A stretch of DNA of 64,000 nt. It comes from Nitrospirota bacterium (lineage in GTDB: Bacteria; Nitrospirota; Thermodesulfovibrionia; Thermodesulfovibrionales; Dissulfurispiraceae). Under the pieces are notes generated by a model that saw only the letters and a program-made list of their open reading frames with translations, had not been told where the DNA came from and searched no databases. Shown piece by piece: positions 15,945 to 24,410 of this stretch; positions within the stretch are counted from its first letter, which is position 1, and each line of letters begins with the position of its first letter. The stretch spans positions 50,139 to 114,138 of the forward strand of contig JBFMHE010000011.1 of NCBI GenBank assembly GCA_040752355.1. The letters run 5' to 3'. The position numbers and the translations under genes were made by a program.

Positions 15945-16834
15945 CCAAGGGTATCGAAAAAGCAGACCCTGTTCCGCCCGCTCTCCTTCGCTGCATAGAG
16001 CGCGCGGTCAGCCTGCCCGATGATCGTATCCGGCTGGAGCTCCTCCAGCCCGGGAGACGTCGCGATCCCGATGCTGATCGTAACGGGAATCCGCTCCTCC
16101 CGGCAGAAGAACCGCTCGCCCTGCACCGCGTTCCGCAGCTCTTCGCCCAGCGCGGCAGCGGCATCCCGGCCGGTATTCGACATGAGGATGATGAACTCCT
16201 CTCCACCGTATCTTCCCGTAATGTCCTCTCTTCTGGCAGTTATGAGCAGGATCTCCGCGAGGTGCCGCAAGACCTCATCCCCGCAGCGGTGGCCGTGGGT
16301 ATCGTTGATCCGCTTGAAATGGTCGATGTCGAGCATCATCACCGAAAGGGGCTCATGGTAGCAGGCCGACCACGACAGCTCCTCATTCAGCCGCGCCGTG
16401 AAGAAGTTCCGGTTGTAGAGGCCGGTGAGATAGTCGTGGTCCATCATCTCCTCGATCTCCTTGGACTTCCGCCTGAGGTAGAGGATATTCCTGAGACGCG
16501 CGATGACCTCTTCCTTGAAGTAGGGCCGGGATATGTAGTCGTAAGCGCCGAGCTGATAGCCGCGGGCGAGAGTCTTCTGCCCTCTCCTCATACTGATGAG
16601 AATCACCGGGATATCCCGCGTCGAGGGAGCGGACTTCAGCTTCTCGAGAATCTTCAGGCTGCAGGCATCGGAAAGGTGCGCAGGAAGGAAAATGACATCG
16701 GGAGCTTCGTGATAAACCCTGTCGATGATATCGCAGCCGTTCCGGACGAAGCAGCACGAATACCCTTCGTCCTGGAGCATTCGCCCCAGGATACCTTTGG
16801 TCTCAGCGGTCGTCTCTGCTATAAGTACTTTCAT
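15941..16834 (-). CDS. Diguanylate cyclase with degenerate receiver domain
   Basis: A 297-residue protein: N-terminal receiver-like domain (1-115) then a GGDEF domain with GGEEF at 210-214, so cyclic-di-GMP synthesis from GTP is expected. An inhibitory site RxxD (R201-D204) sits five residues ahead of it. In the receiver the phospho-acceptor Asp is replaced by proline in DVIFLPAHL, so it is unlikely to be phosphorylated. The start at 16834 (MKVLIAE) begins the receiver fold. On the minus strand TATAAT lies about eight bases before the ATG, so the mRNA may be nearly leaderless. Convergent with the hemerythrin gene. Confidence 0.88.
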   Translation of the reverse strand: MKVLIAETTAETKGILGRMLQDEGYSCCFVRNGCDIIDRVYHEAPDVIFLPAHLSDACSLKILEKLKSAPSTRDIPVILISMRRGQKTLARGYQLGAYDYISRPYFKEEVIARLRNILYLRRKSKEIEEMMDHDYLTGLYNRNFFTARLNEELSWSACYHEPLSVMMLDIDHFKRINDTHGHRCGDEVLRHLAEILLITARREDITGRYGGEEFIILMSNTGRDAAAALGEELRNAVQGERFFCREERIPVTISIGIATSPGLEELQPDTIIGQADRALYAAKESGRNRVCFFDTLG

Positions 16835-16938
16835 CGCAAGGATTATATACACTATCGACGGAAGCAGGAAAAAATTGAGGAAACGAGAGGAGACGTGCCG
16901 TGGAAGGAATCGCACGGCACTGCCGGAGCGCCGAAAGA

Positions 16939-16959
16939 AAGGGCCCCTGCGGGGCCCTT
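16939..16959 (-). terminator. Terminator after the NrfJ-like gene
   Basis: 9-bp stem AAGGGCCCC/GGGGCCCTT with a TGC loop, followed on the minus strand by TTCTTT; 33 bases after the stop at 16992. Confidence 0.8.
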
Positions 16960-16991
16960 CGGCAGTACTCGATAGCCGCGGCCGGGCTGCG

Positions 16992-17306
16992 CTATTTGAC
17001 GATGCCTCCTGAGAAGTATATCTTGTCGAACTTCTTTTTGAGGGTCTTGCTCTCGAAGTTAACCATCTCCATTCCCGGCTGGAACGTAACGGTTTTGCCC
17101 TTCGTTATCTTCGTCTGCGGCACCGCTACCCAGGTCTTCTTTCCGCCCTTCTCGATGAGGGCATAGGAGTACCCGCCGCTGTCCATGGTCTCGACGACCT
17201 TGCCGGAGAGCGATGCGCCCTCCTGAGCCCCGAGGCTCCCTGCGGTCCCCACGAACAAGATCGCCAGCGCTGCCATCACCGCTACTGCTGCTGAGAGACT
17301 TTTCAT
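16992..17306 (-). CDS. Secreted small OB-like protein, NrfJ-type
   Basis: A 104-residue protein with a Sec signal peptide (about residues 1-27, cleavage near SLGAQEG) and a compact domain. The domain contains GKVVETMDSGGYSYALIEK and KKTWVAVPQTKI, the pattern seen in small periplasmic proteins called NrfJ-like, which accompany cytochrome-maturation or redox genes. It is monocistronic, with its own terminator. The function is unknown; an OB-fold is inferred from the pattern. Confidence 0.7.
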   Translation of the reverse strand: MKSLSAAVAVMAALAILFVGTAGSLGAQEGASLSGKVVETMDSGGYSYALIEKGGKKTWVAVPQTKITKGKTVTFQPGMEMVNFESKTLKKKFDKIYFSGGIVK

Positions 17307-17356
17307 TGTACACGCTCCTCTTTCTGGATAATAGGGTTCATCCTTTCATCTAGGAA

Positions 17357-18265
17357 TTATACCACACACCAGCTGCCCGGGATTGAAGGCCGGCCTCCGG
17401 TCTCATCGCTCTCGACGAGCTTCTTCACAATGGGGATATCGGCATCGGCAAAGTCGTGCTGCAGCAGCTCGGACCTCGCAACCCACTTCACCTCGGCATG
17501 ATCGGTGAGAGAGAATTCCCCGGAACAATAGTGCGCCCGATACGCCAAAAGGCGTATATGGATCGTGCCGTAGTCGAACTCGCTCGCGGCGATGAAACCG
17601 TCGATCCCCGCCTCGATGCCGAACTCCTCCCTGAGCTCGCGCCGGAGACACGCTTCGGGCGTTTCGCCGGGCTCGACCTTGCCGCCCGGAAACTCCCATT
17701 TGCCGCCGCACTGCATGCCCTCCTTTCTCCGGGCGATCAGGATACGGCCGTCCTTCTCGATGACCGCTGCGGTGACCTCCTTGATCGATTCTTTCCCCTG
17801 CTCCCGCAGCCCCTTGAAAAAGCGCCTCAGAAGCGCTGCGCTCTCTTCTTCGAGCACCCCTGACACGACCTCTGCCCGGTGATTGAGTCTCGGGTCGGAG
17901 AGGAGGTGGTAGAGACTCCTGACCGCGCCTCCCTTAGGGTCGCTGCAGCCGTAAACGAGCCTGCCCAGGCGGGCATTGAGCATCACGCCCGAGCACATGA
18001 TGCAGGGCTCTTTGGTGACATAAAGGGCGGCATCGGACAGCCGCCAGCTCCGCAGTTCGAGAGCAGCGGCCCGGAGGGCGAGAGTCTCGGCATGCGCGGT
18101 GGGGTCGAAGGTGGTCTCCCGCAGGTTGTGGGCCGCGGCGACGATCTCGCCCCCGAGAGCGACGACCGCGCCGACCGGCACCTCGCCCTTGGCAAAGGCG
18201 AGCTCCGCCTGCTCCAGGGCGAGGCGCATGCACGCTCTATCCGAATCGTTCCGTTCTCTCTCCAT
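17357..18265 (-). CDS. TadA-NUDIX fusion: tRNA adenosine deaminase plus MutT-like hydrolase
   Basis: A single 302-residue frame carries two enzymes. Residues 1-155 are TadA-like, with zinc ligands in HAE (H58, catalytic E60) and PCIMC (C88, C91); this family deaminates A34 to inosine in tRNA-Arg(ACG). Residues about 160-290 are a NUDIX domain with a full Nudix box, GGKVEPGETPEACLRRELRE then EFGI, preceded by GKWEFPGGK as in MutT/8-oxo-dGTP hydrolases. The join (LREQGKESIKEVTAAVIE) has no stop or start-like break. Start 18265 (MERERND) gives a normal TadA N terminus. Confidence 0.88.
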   Translation of the reverse strand: MERERNDSDRACMRLALEQAELAFAKGEVPVGAVVALGGEIVAAAHNLRETTFDPTAHAETLALRAAALELRSWRLSDAALYVTKEPCIMCSGVMLNARLGRLVYGCSDPKGGAVRSLYHLLSDPRLNHRAEVVSGVLEEESAALLRRFFKGLREQGKESIKEVTAAVIEKDGRILIARRKEGMQCGGKWEFPGGKVEPGETPEACLRRELREEFGIEAGIDGFIAASEFDYGTIHIRLLAYRAHYCSGEFSLTDHAEVKWVARSELLQHDFADADIPIVKKLVESDETGGRPSIPGSWCVV

Positions 18266-18369
18266 GCAGTGCCCTCGTTTCTCCCTGAACCGTACCGCGG
18301 TGCCGAGGGCGGGAATCCGCTCACGGCGAAGAGCGCGCCTCCCCTGCCGGGTCTGAGGCGGCAAAACGC

Positions 18370-18402
18370 GGTAAGGCCTCCGGGCATTCCGGAGGCCTTA
18401 CC
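18370..18402 (-). terminator. Terminator after the YtxH-domain gene
   Basis: Perfect 14-bp stem (18370-18383 with 18389-18402), five-base loop, then GCGTTTTG on the minus strand; 27 bases after the stop at 18429. Confidence 0.82.
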
Positions 18403-18428
18403 GGTAACAGGGCGAATCCTAAGAATGC

Positions 18429-18737
18429 TTATGATTGCTGCTTGCCCGTCTCCCGCTGATACGCCTCTTTACCCGCCTCGACGGCAGCGGTGATGACCGA
18501 CTTCTTCTCATCGATATAGTGTTTGCTCCGCTCTACGGTCGAGGTGACGCCCTCTTTTGCGTGGGTCATGTAGTCCTCGGCCTTTTCCTTGACGTCATCG
18601 GCAAACTCCTTTATCTTCTTCCTCGTCTCCTCTCCCGACTGCGGTGCGAGGAGCAGTGCGAGACCGGCGCCCACCATTCCTCCCAGCAGGAAGGAAAGCA
18701 GTACCGATCCGGCGCTGAACCCTTCTTCATCTCTCAT
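18429..18737 (-). CDS. YtxH-domain membrane protein
   Basis: A 102-residue protein with one N-terminal glycine-rich helix (VLLSFLLGGMVGAGLALLLA) followed by PQSGEETRKKIKEFADDVKE and a long charged amphipathic helix. This is the YtxH/GvpP-like pattern seen in general-stress proteins; exact function unknown. Its ATG overlaps the end of the DUF948 gene by 11 bases, and the pair is a common two-gene unit. Confidence 0.88.
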   Translation of the reverse strand: MRDEEGFSAGSVLLSFLLGGMVGAGLALLLAPQSGEETRKKIKEFADDVKEKAEDYMTHAKEGVTSTVERSKHYIDEKKSVITAAVEAGKEAYQRETGKQQS

Positions 18738-19149
18738 AGTCCGACCTCCTTTCTCTGATCTGATTTATCAAAACGCCCAACGCGGTCCTGACGCCCGCTT
18801 TAACCCCGGCAGCGCGCAGCGACACCCCTTCGCCCACATTCCCGACGACGGTGCTCAGCGCCCTCACGTTCAGCGACACCTCTTTCATCGCGTCCGAGAG
18901 GTCACGCACATTGTCGGTCACGACGCCGACGTCATCGGTGATCTTCCGCACGCTCCGGAGCGACAGTTCCGTCTCGAGGAGCACCGGAGTGAGCCGCTCC
19001 TCCGTGGTCTTTACGAACTCATTAACCGTCATGGCCAACCGCCGTATCTCCATGATCGCATACACGAGGAAGCCGATAGCGACCACGATGCCGAGCACCA
19101 GGATAAACACGCCCACGCTTAATATGATCAGCCATGAATTGCTCTCCAT
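18727..19149 (-). CDS. DUF948-domain protein
   Basis: A 140-residue protein with an N-terminal membrane helix (LIILSVGVFILVLGIVVAIGF). A long coiled-coil-like domain follows (MTVNEFVKTTEERLTPVLLE, TDDVGVVTDNVRDLSDAM), as in DUF948 proteins, which regularly pair with YtxH proteins. Function is unknown; an envelope-stress or scaffold role is only an inference. First gene of the two-gene unit. Confidence 0.85.
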   Translation of the reverse strand: MESNSWLIILSVGVFILVLGIVVAIGFLVYAIMEIRRLAMTVNEFVKTTEERLTPVLLETELSLRSVRKITDDVGVVTDNVRDLSDAMKEVSLNVRALSTVVGNVGEGVSLRAAGVKAGVRTALGVLINQIRERRSDYER

Positions 19150-19219
19150 TCACCCTCCCTCTCACCGCCGTTTTCCACAAGCTTATCATAAGTATATCAC
19201 ATTTATTCTTCAGGCAATA

Positions 19220-20074
19220 TTATAGCGCTCCCCTCCCGAGATAGCGCGACAGCAAGGGGTCTCCCTGAATGATATCCACCACCTCGACGATCAGATCGAC
19301 GAGATCGCCCTCCGGAAGCCCCAGCTTATCCCAGCCCGCGCCGTCGAAGAGGGGGACGAACGGATCGCCGGAAGAGACCACGCCGACTCCCTTCACCACC
19401 ACGTCGGAAAGATGGACGATCATCACCTCCTTGAAATGGGCGGCGCAGAGGCTCGGCCGGTGGTGATACGAGATGGTATCCTGGATGATCTTCGGGAAGT
19501 TCCAGGTCTCGGCCAGCCATAACCCCACATAGTCATGGCCGAAGGTGATGACCTTTTTCTCGGCCTCGAGCGCCGTGATCCCGGAGGTCCTCACCGTCTC
19601 CTCGATCGAGCGGGATTCGGCAGGGAGCTGCTTCTTGATAAGGATCTTCCCGATATCGTGGAGCAGCGCGCCGGTCATGATCTCTTCGATGGTGATGAGA
19701 TTGAACCGCTTCGCCAGGAAGCCCGAGACGAGCGAGCAGCAGTAGGAATGATCCCAGAGGCCCGGAAGCTTTTCCTCGGCGAGGTCGAACAGCGACGTGC
19801 TCAGGACGATGCCCCTGATGAGGTTTGCCCCGAGGAGGATCACCGCCCGGCGCACTGCCGCCACCTCGCTGTAGAGCCCGTAAAAGGGTGAGTTGACGAG
19901 CTTCAGCACCTTGGTCGAGAGCACCTGGTCGCGCTCGATAAGCCTGCTCACTTCATCGACCGAATAGTTCACGTCGGCAATGAGCTTCAGGATCTGGCCG
20001 TGGGTCGTCGGGATCGTAGGGAGGTCCTTGACCTTGAAAAGCCGCTCCTTTATGGGTGCTTCAGCGGGCGTCAT
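19220..20074 (-). CDS. HDOD-domain signalling protein
   Basis: A 284-residue cytoplasmic protein spanning one HDOD domain: DLPTIPTTHGQILKLI, VLKLVNSPFYG, AVILLGANLIRGIVL and GALLHDIGKILI. HDOD domains resemble HD phosphohydrolases but usually lack full catalysis and act in regulation of motility, competence or c-di-GMP signalling. The short LLHDIGK retains an HD pair. Its start overlaps the 96-residue gene upstream by four bases, so the two products are likely made together. Confidence 0.88.
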   Translation of the reverse strand: MTPAEAPIKERLFKVKDLPTIPTTHGQILKLIADVNYSVDEVSRLIERDQVLSTKVLKLVNSPFYGLYSEVAAVRRAVILLGANLIRGIVLSTSLFDLAEEKLPGLWDHSYCCSLVSGFLAKRFNLITIEEIMTGALLHDIGKILIKKQLPAESRSIEETVRTSGITALEAEKKVITFGHDYVGLWLAETWNFPKIIQDTISYHHRPSLCAAHFKEVMIVHLSDVVVKGVGVVSSGDPFVPLFDGAGWDKLGLPEGDLVDLIVEVVDIIQGDPLLSRYLGRGAL

Positions 20075-20361
20075 GCGAGGAGCTCCTTTACGATCGAGCG
20101 GATCTTGAGCACGGCGGGGTGCGGACCGGCGGTGCCGAATCTCCGGTCGATCTCCTTGGAGAGCGATTCGTCCTTCGCCTTCTCCTGCTGGACCGGTTCT
20201 CCCTCGACGACGATCTCCTTGATGTTCCTGTTATCGAGCATGGCGATATGCCGCTCCGTCAGCTCGACTCCCCTCATGAATATGATATCGCCGTTATTGT
20301 CACGGACGGTCGATGCAATAACCATGCGGGGTTGCGCTAGGGTGATAGGGATTTTTTGCAT
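20071..20361 (-). CDS. Conserved hypothetical protein coupled to HDOD gene
   Basis: A 96-residue soluble protein with a beta-rich first half (LAQPRMVIASTVRDNNGDII) followed by ELTERHIAMLDNRNIKEIVV and a charged C terminus. The first half resembles the small domain found beside HD-GYP/HDOD proteins, but I cannot name a family. Its stop overlaps the HDOD start (ATGA), so it probably acts with that protein. Confidence 0.7.
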   Translation of the reverse strand: MQKIPITLAQPRMVIASTVRDNNGDIIFMRGVELTERHIAMLDNRNIKEIVVEGEPVQQEKAKDESLSKEIDRRFGTAGPHPAVLKIRSIVKELLA

Positions 20362-20514
20362 ATGCTGATGCTCCTTCCGTCCCCCCTCTGCCCGGGAGCA
20401 TATATCTGCTGACCCTCCCGGCGGCAGGACCGCGGGGAATACGCCCGCCGTTCATTTATTTTCGGAGGAAATCGATAAAAGATTACCGCCGACGCTGAGA
20501 GAGGAAGAGAGCGA

Positions 20515-21090
20515 CTATGAGGAGCTCTGCCGGGAGCGGCGGTAGACATAGGCGATACGTTGAATCACGGTGATATGGCTGAGCAGGAAGAGAAGAATCA
20601 TGAGATACAGCAACCCTCCGAGGATGCAGCCGGCTGCGAGCAGGACGATCCGTTCCGGCCGTTCCATGAGCCCTACCTGACAATCGATGCCCAGCGCCTC
20701 GGCCCGTGCCCTGACATAACTGATGAGCAGGGCTCCCGCGAGCGCGCCGCCGGTGAGCAGCATCCCGGTCGGGTGACCGCGATCGAAAAAGTACCACGCC
20801 ACGGCGAGGAAGAGCAGCGCGTCGGAATAGCGGTCGAGGGTCGAATCGAGAAAGGCCCCGTAGACCGTCTTCTTCCCGTTGGTCCGGGCGACGATGCCGT
20901 CGAGCATGTCGAAGAAGCCCCCGAGGAGGATGAGAAGCCCCCCGAGCCGGATATCGAACGGGATGAGGAGGGCCGCAACGGCCGTAATCAGGAAGCCGAG
21001 TATGCTCAGCGCATTCGGGCTGACAGAGATTCTCTTTGCCAGGGGTGCAAGAGGCCTGTCGAGAAAATGTCCGAGCTTCGCACCGATCAC
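20515..21090 (-). CDS. CDP-alcohol phosphatidyltransferase, possible phosphatidylinositol-phosphate synthase
   Basis: A 191-residue membrane enzyme with the CDP-OH-P transferase signature D-x2-DG-x2-AR-x8-G-x3-D-x3-D: D61, D64, G65, A68, R69, G78, D82 and D86. It has about five to six hydrophobic helices. It displaces CMP from CDP-diacylglycerol with an alcohol acceptor. The gene directly follows inositol-1-phosphate synthase (28-base gap), so inositol phosphate is the likely acceptor; a role in phosphatidylglycerol-phosphate synthesis cannot be excluded. Confidence 0.85.
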   Translation of the reverse strand: MIGAKLGHFLDRPLAPLAKRISVSPNALSILGFLITAVAALLIPFDIRLGGLLILLGGFFDMLDGIVARTNGKKTVYGAFLDSTLDRYSDALLFLAVAWYFFDRGHPTGMLLTGGALAGALLISYVRARAEALGIDCQVGLMERPERIVLLAAGCILGGLLYLMILLFLLSHITVIQRIAYVYRRSRQSSS

Positions 21091-21118
21091 CGTCGCCGCT
21101 TCCCCTTACCGCTTCCTG

Positions 21119-22222
21119 TTACCGTTCCCTCTGCCCTGCAATAAAGGCCTCCACCATGCTCCTCGCCTCCTCATCGGAGAACTGGACCCTGGGGTGCTTC
21201 ATAAAGTACGCGGAGGGAGCGAGGAGCGCGCCGCCGACGTTTCTGTCACGGGCGATCTTGCAGCACCGGATGGCGTCGATGACCACGCCGGCGCTGTTGG
21301 GCGAGTCCTCGACAGAGAGCCGCAATTCGAGATGCATGGGCACGTTGCCGAACCCCGCTCCCTCGATTCTCAGGAAACAGACCTTGTTGTCGTTCATCCA
21401 GGGGACATAGTCGGACGGCCCGATATGGATATCCTCGGTCGAAACCCGGTGGGTGATCTGGGATTGAACGGCCTCGGTCTTCGATATCTTTTTCGACTTG
21501 AGCCTGCTGTGGTTCATCATATTGAGAAAGTCGGTATTGCCGCCGACATTCAGCTGGTACGTGTGCCGTATCTTCACTCCCCGGTCCATGAACAGCTTGG
21601 TGAGCGCCCGGTGGACTATGGTAGCCCCTACCTGGGCCTTGATGTCGTCCCCGACCAGCGGGATCCCCCTCTCCTCGAAGCGCCGTACCCACGCATCGTC
21701 GGACGCGACGAAAACGGGGATGCAGTTCACGAACGCCACTCCTGCATCGAGACAAGCCTGGGCGTAGTAGCGCGTCGCCTGCTCCGAGCCGACGGGCAGG
21801 TAATTGAGCAGCATATCGGCGCCGCTGTCTTTCAGTACCGTGGCGATATCGCAGGGCTTTTCATCGGCGACGATGAACCGCCGGTCGTCGGGGTAATCGA
21901 CCATATGCGGCGCCACGCCGTCGAGCACCTCGCCCATCCGTACGGTTACGGCATAATCGGGCAGCTCCGGGTAGAAAAGCGTCGTGCAGTTCGGCTTTGC
22001 GATCAACGCCTCGCGGAGCGGCCTGTTCACCTTGCGCACATCGACATCGAATGCCGCCACCACCTCTATGTCACCCGGGAGATAGCCCCCCAGGTTGTGA
22101 TGCATGAGACCGAGCGACAGGTCGGGGCTCCCTTCTGCCAGCGATGAATAATATGCTATCCCCTGTATCAGGGAGCTCGCACAATTGCCGACTCCCGCAA
22201 CCGCAATACGTATCCTGCCCAT
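21119..22222 (-). CDS. ino1: Myo-inositol-1-phosphate synthase
   Basis: NAD-dependent cyclase converting glucose-6-phosphate to inositol-1-phosphate in the cytoplasm. The 367-residue protein has the NAD loop [25 protein letters not shown], and the catalytic-lysine region [12 protein letters not shown] with [12 protein letters not shown]. Length matches bacterial and archaeal short forms. It is upstream of a CDP-alcohol phosphatidyltransferase, so inositol phospholipids or inositol-based solutes are likely products. Confidence 0.93.
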   Translation of the reverse strand: MGRIRIAVAGVGNCASSLIQGIAYYSSLAEGSPDLSLGLMHHNLGGYLPGDIEVVAAFDVDVRKVNRPLREALIAKPNCTTLFYPELPDYAVTVRMGEVLDGVAPHMVDYPDDRRFIVADEKPCDIATVLKDSGADMLLNYLPVGSEQATRYYAQACLDAGVAFVNCIPVFVASDDAWVRRFEERGIPLVGDDIKAQVGATIVHRALTKLFMDRGVKIRHTYQLNVGGNTDFLNMMNHSRLKSKKISKTEAVQSQITHRVSTEDIHIGPSDYVPWMNDNKVCFLRIEGAGFGNVPMHLELRLSVEDSPNSAGVVIDAIRCCKIARDRNVGGALLAPSAYFMKHPRVQFSDEEARSMVEAFIAGQRER

Positions 22223-22241
22223 AACCGTCCCTGTCTCCTTG

Positions 22242-22661
22242 CTATGTTATCTCGATCTGCTTCGGCATGGCCTCAGCCTTCTTGGGAAGAACGACATTCA
22301 GTATACCATCTTTAAGGGTCGCTTTTATATTGTTTTTGTTAATGATTGCGGGGAGAATGAAGGAGCGGGAGAAGACGCCGCTCTGGCGCTCCATCTGGTA
22401 GTAGCTCCTTCCCTCCCTCCGGGACCTCCGCTTGCCGCTGATCCTGAGCGTATTGTCTTCAACGGTAAGCGCGATGTCCGACTCGCTCACCTCGGGAAGC
22501 TCGGCCATGACGACGAATTCCCCCGGCGTCTCGCAGATATCGATCGCCGGCACCCAGAGGGCGGATGCCTGCTCGCCGGGCTGCGGGAACGTTTCTTCGA
22601 AGAGCCGGTTGCCGCGGGCCCGCAGCCAGAGTATGTCACGAAAAGGATCCCATCGATCCAT
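22242..22661 (-). CDS. Small heat-shock protein Hsp20
   Basis: ATP-independent holdase chaperone of 139 residues. The alpha-crystallin domain spans about 35-130, with [20 protein letters not shown], the LRISGKRR strand and the end motif [11 protein letters not shown]. The start at 22661 ([10 protein letters not shown]) is the usual Hsp20 N terminus; an upstream in-frame ATG at 22715 sits in the promoter. It has a strong promoter at 22699-22728 and is followed by ino1 after 19 bases, so the two may be cotranscribed. Confidence 0.92.
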   Translation of the reverse strand: MDRWDPFRDILWLRARGNRLFEETFPQPGEQASALWVPAIDICETPGEFVVMAELPEVSESDIALTVEDNTLRISGKRRSRREGRSYYQMERQSGVFSRSFILPAIINKNNIKATLKDGILNVVLPKKAEAMPKQIEIT

Positions 22662-22698
22662 GTGCCGCACCTGCCTTCCTGAACAAAGGTAAGTTGAA

Positions 22699-22728
22699 TA
22701 TATAAAGTAATTCATCCTCTTATGTCAA
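22699..22728 (-). promoter_or_regulatory. Sigma-70 promoter of hsp20
   Basis: Minus-strand TTGACA (22723-22728), 18-base spacer, TATATA (22699-22704). No CIRCE element is seen. Confidence 0.75.
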
Positions 22729-22803
22729 GACGTACTTTGCACGGGAATACACGGATACCGTACGGGCCGGAGCATGAGGAGCCCTGGTAGACGGGCACGC
22801 CGG

Positions 22804-22821
22804 GCACTGATGCATCAGTGC
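22804..22821. repeat. 18-bp perfect palindrome between recO and hsp20
   Basis: GCACTGATGCATCAGTGC, flanked by CGCCGG and GCCGG. It could be an operator for hsp20 or the residual stem of a recO terminator; the loop is absent. Confidence 0.5.
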
Positions 22822-22899
22822 GCCGGGTATTTACCTTTTAAGTTTACTCTTTTCTATCCCGATGTCAAGCGTGCAAGGCGCTGCGCTGCTGGGGGCCTC

Positions 22900-23703
22900 T
22901 CAGGAGGCCTGCTGTACGGGAACGGAGGGAGCGCTCTCCGAGAGGGGGAACTTCATGCGGGTGCACTTGAGCGAACCGAGCGTATACCTGATATGGGCGT
23001 CGACGATCTCGGTTATCTCGGTGATGAACGACGGCGGGGGGGAGACCCGGTCGATAGCGGCCGGATTCCACTTGAGAAGGCTCTGGTAGAAGCGTGCCGC
23101 TCCGCCGGTGAGCCGGATCGATGCGCCGGCAGCATCGCTGCAGCGGGGACAGAGCAGCGAGCCGTGGGAGACATAAAAATGGTACTGGCGCGCTGCGGGT
23201 GCTGCCGGCTGGCGGCCTGCTGCCGGTCTTCCGCACCTGCCGCAGGCGTCGAGCCGCGGCGCATAGCCCGCCCGGTGCAGGAGCTGCATCTTGTAAAAGA
23301 GGTGGTAGAGACGGCTGCTGCGGTTCGATTCGAGCTTCGCCAGCATCGTCAGGAGGAGGTGAAAGAACTCCTGGTTCGGCTCTCTTTCGGGCAGCAGGGT
23401 GAGCGTCAGCTCCAGCATCTCCGAAACGTTCAGGAGGCACGTCATGTCCTCCCTGAGCGACTGAAAAGGCCTCACGATATCCGACTGGGTCAGGCGGGGA
23501 AGCGTGCTCTCCTCTTTTCCGAAGAAAGATATCCGTGAATAGGTGAGCGGCTCGAGGCTGCTCCCGAACCTGCTCTTCACTTTCCGCGGGCTCTTCGCAA
23601 AGACGCTCATGAGGCCGTAGTCGAAAGTCAGGTAGGCGACGATGAGGTCGGCCTCTCCGAAGACCGTGCTCTTAAGGACAATGCCTCGCGTTCTCTTCAG
23701 CAT
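22900..23703 (-). CDS. recO: DNA repair protein RecO
   Basis: RecFOR-pathway mediator that helps load RecA on gapped DNA. The 267-residue protein starts MLKRTRGIVLKSTVFGEADL, the family N terminus with its OB fold, then LTFDYGLMSVFAK and GSSLEPLT. A four-cysteine zinc module (CGRC and later CPRC, about residues 155-190) has an unusual Ala/Pro-rich insertion between the pairs. Start 23703 is preferred over 23784. Confidence 0.93.
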   Translation of the reverse strand: MLKRTRGIVLKSTVFGEADLIVAYLTFDYGLMSVFAKSPRKVKSRFGSSLEPLTYSRISFFGKEESTLPRLTQSDIVRPFQSLREDMTCLLNVSEMLELTLTLLPEREPNQEFFHLLLTMLAKLESNRSSRLYHLFYKMQLLHRAGYAPRLDACGRCGRPAAGRQPAAPAARQYHFYVSHGSLLCPRCSDAAGASIRLTGGAARFYQSLLKWNPAAIDRVSPPPSFITEITEIVDAHIRYTLGSLKCTRMKFPLSESAPSVPVQQAS

Positions 23704-23957
23704 AGGACCGCTCTCATTCCCTTCGCAGTGCTCCCCGCCGTATTGATAATAACCAAGAGCCGCCCGAAAAGCAACCTGCAGCACGGCGGCGGACAGGGCG
23801 GCGGTCCGGCGATAGGCGGTAAGGGGCGGCAGCGGGGCAGTGACGGGCGCGAGGCATGCTCACCAGCGAGGCGCCAGAGGCATCGAAGCACGGAGCGGAG
23901 AATGAGGACCGGACCGCATGCGGCATGAGGCGCGCCGCCGGCCACAACGGGGGAGCG

Positions 23958-24410
23958 CTACATGATATTGCCGAAATCTTCGGGCCTCAGGTTCTTGAGC
24001 CACTCTTCGAGCTCATCGGCTCTCCGCACCTCGAGGACGCTCTCTTCCACGAAGATGGGGGCCTGCACCCTGAGCGCAACGGCCACCGCATCGGACGGCC
24101 GCGAATCTATGGTCACCTCTCTCTTCCCGTCGCCCGCGTGAATCAGCGCATAGTAGGTGTTGTCGACGATCTCGGTGATAACGATCTTCGTTACCTTGAC
24201 GCCCAATCCGTCGAACACGTTCTTTATGAGATCATGGGTGAGCGGTCGGGGAGTGATGACCTTGCCGAGGGCGAGCGCAATGGCATCCGCCTCGGGCTTG
24301 CCGATCCAGATCGGCAGCGTCTCGTTGCCGTCGACCTGCTGCAGCAGCAGGATATACATGCCGCTCCTCGGGTCGAAGAGGAGACCCTCTACTTTCATCT
24401 GTATGAACAT
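23958..24410 (-). CDS. Bifunctional nuclease family (DUF151) protein
   Basis: A 150-residue protein of the BFN/DUF151 family, with GLLFDPRSGMYILLLQ, LPIWIGKPEADAIALAL and SRPSDAVAVALR. Plant and thermophile homologues have nuclease activity, but most bacterial members are uncharacterised. Its ATG directly abuts the stop of era (no gap), so they are translated from one message. Confidence 0.9.
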   Translation of the reverse strand: MFIQMKVEGLLFDPRSGMYILLLQQVDGNETLPIWIGKPEADAIALALGKVITPRPLTHDLIKNVFDGLGVKVTKIVITEIVDNTYYALIHAGDGKREVTIDSRPSDAVAVALRVQAPIFVEESVLEVRRADELEEWLKNLRPEDFGNIM

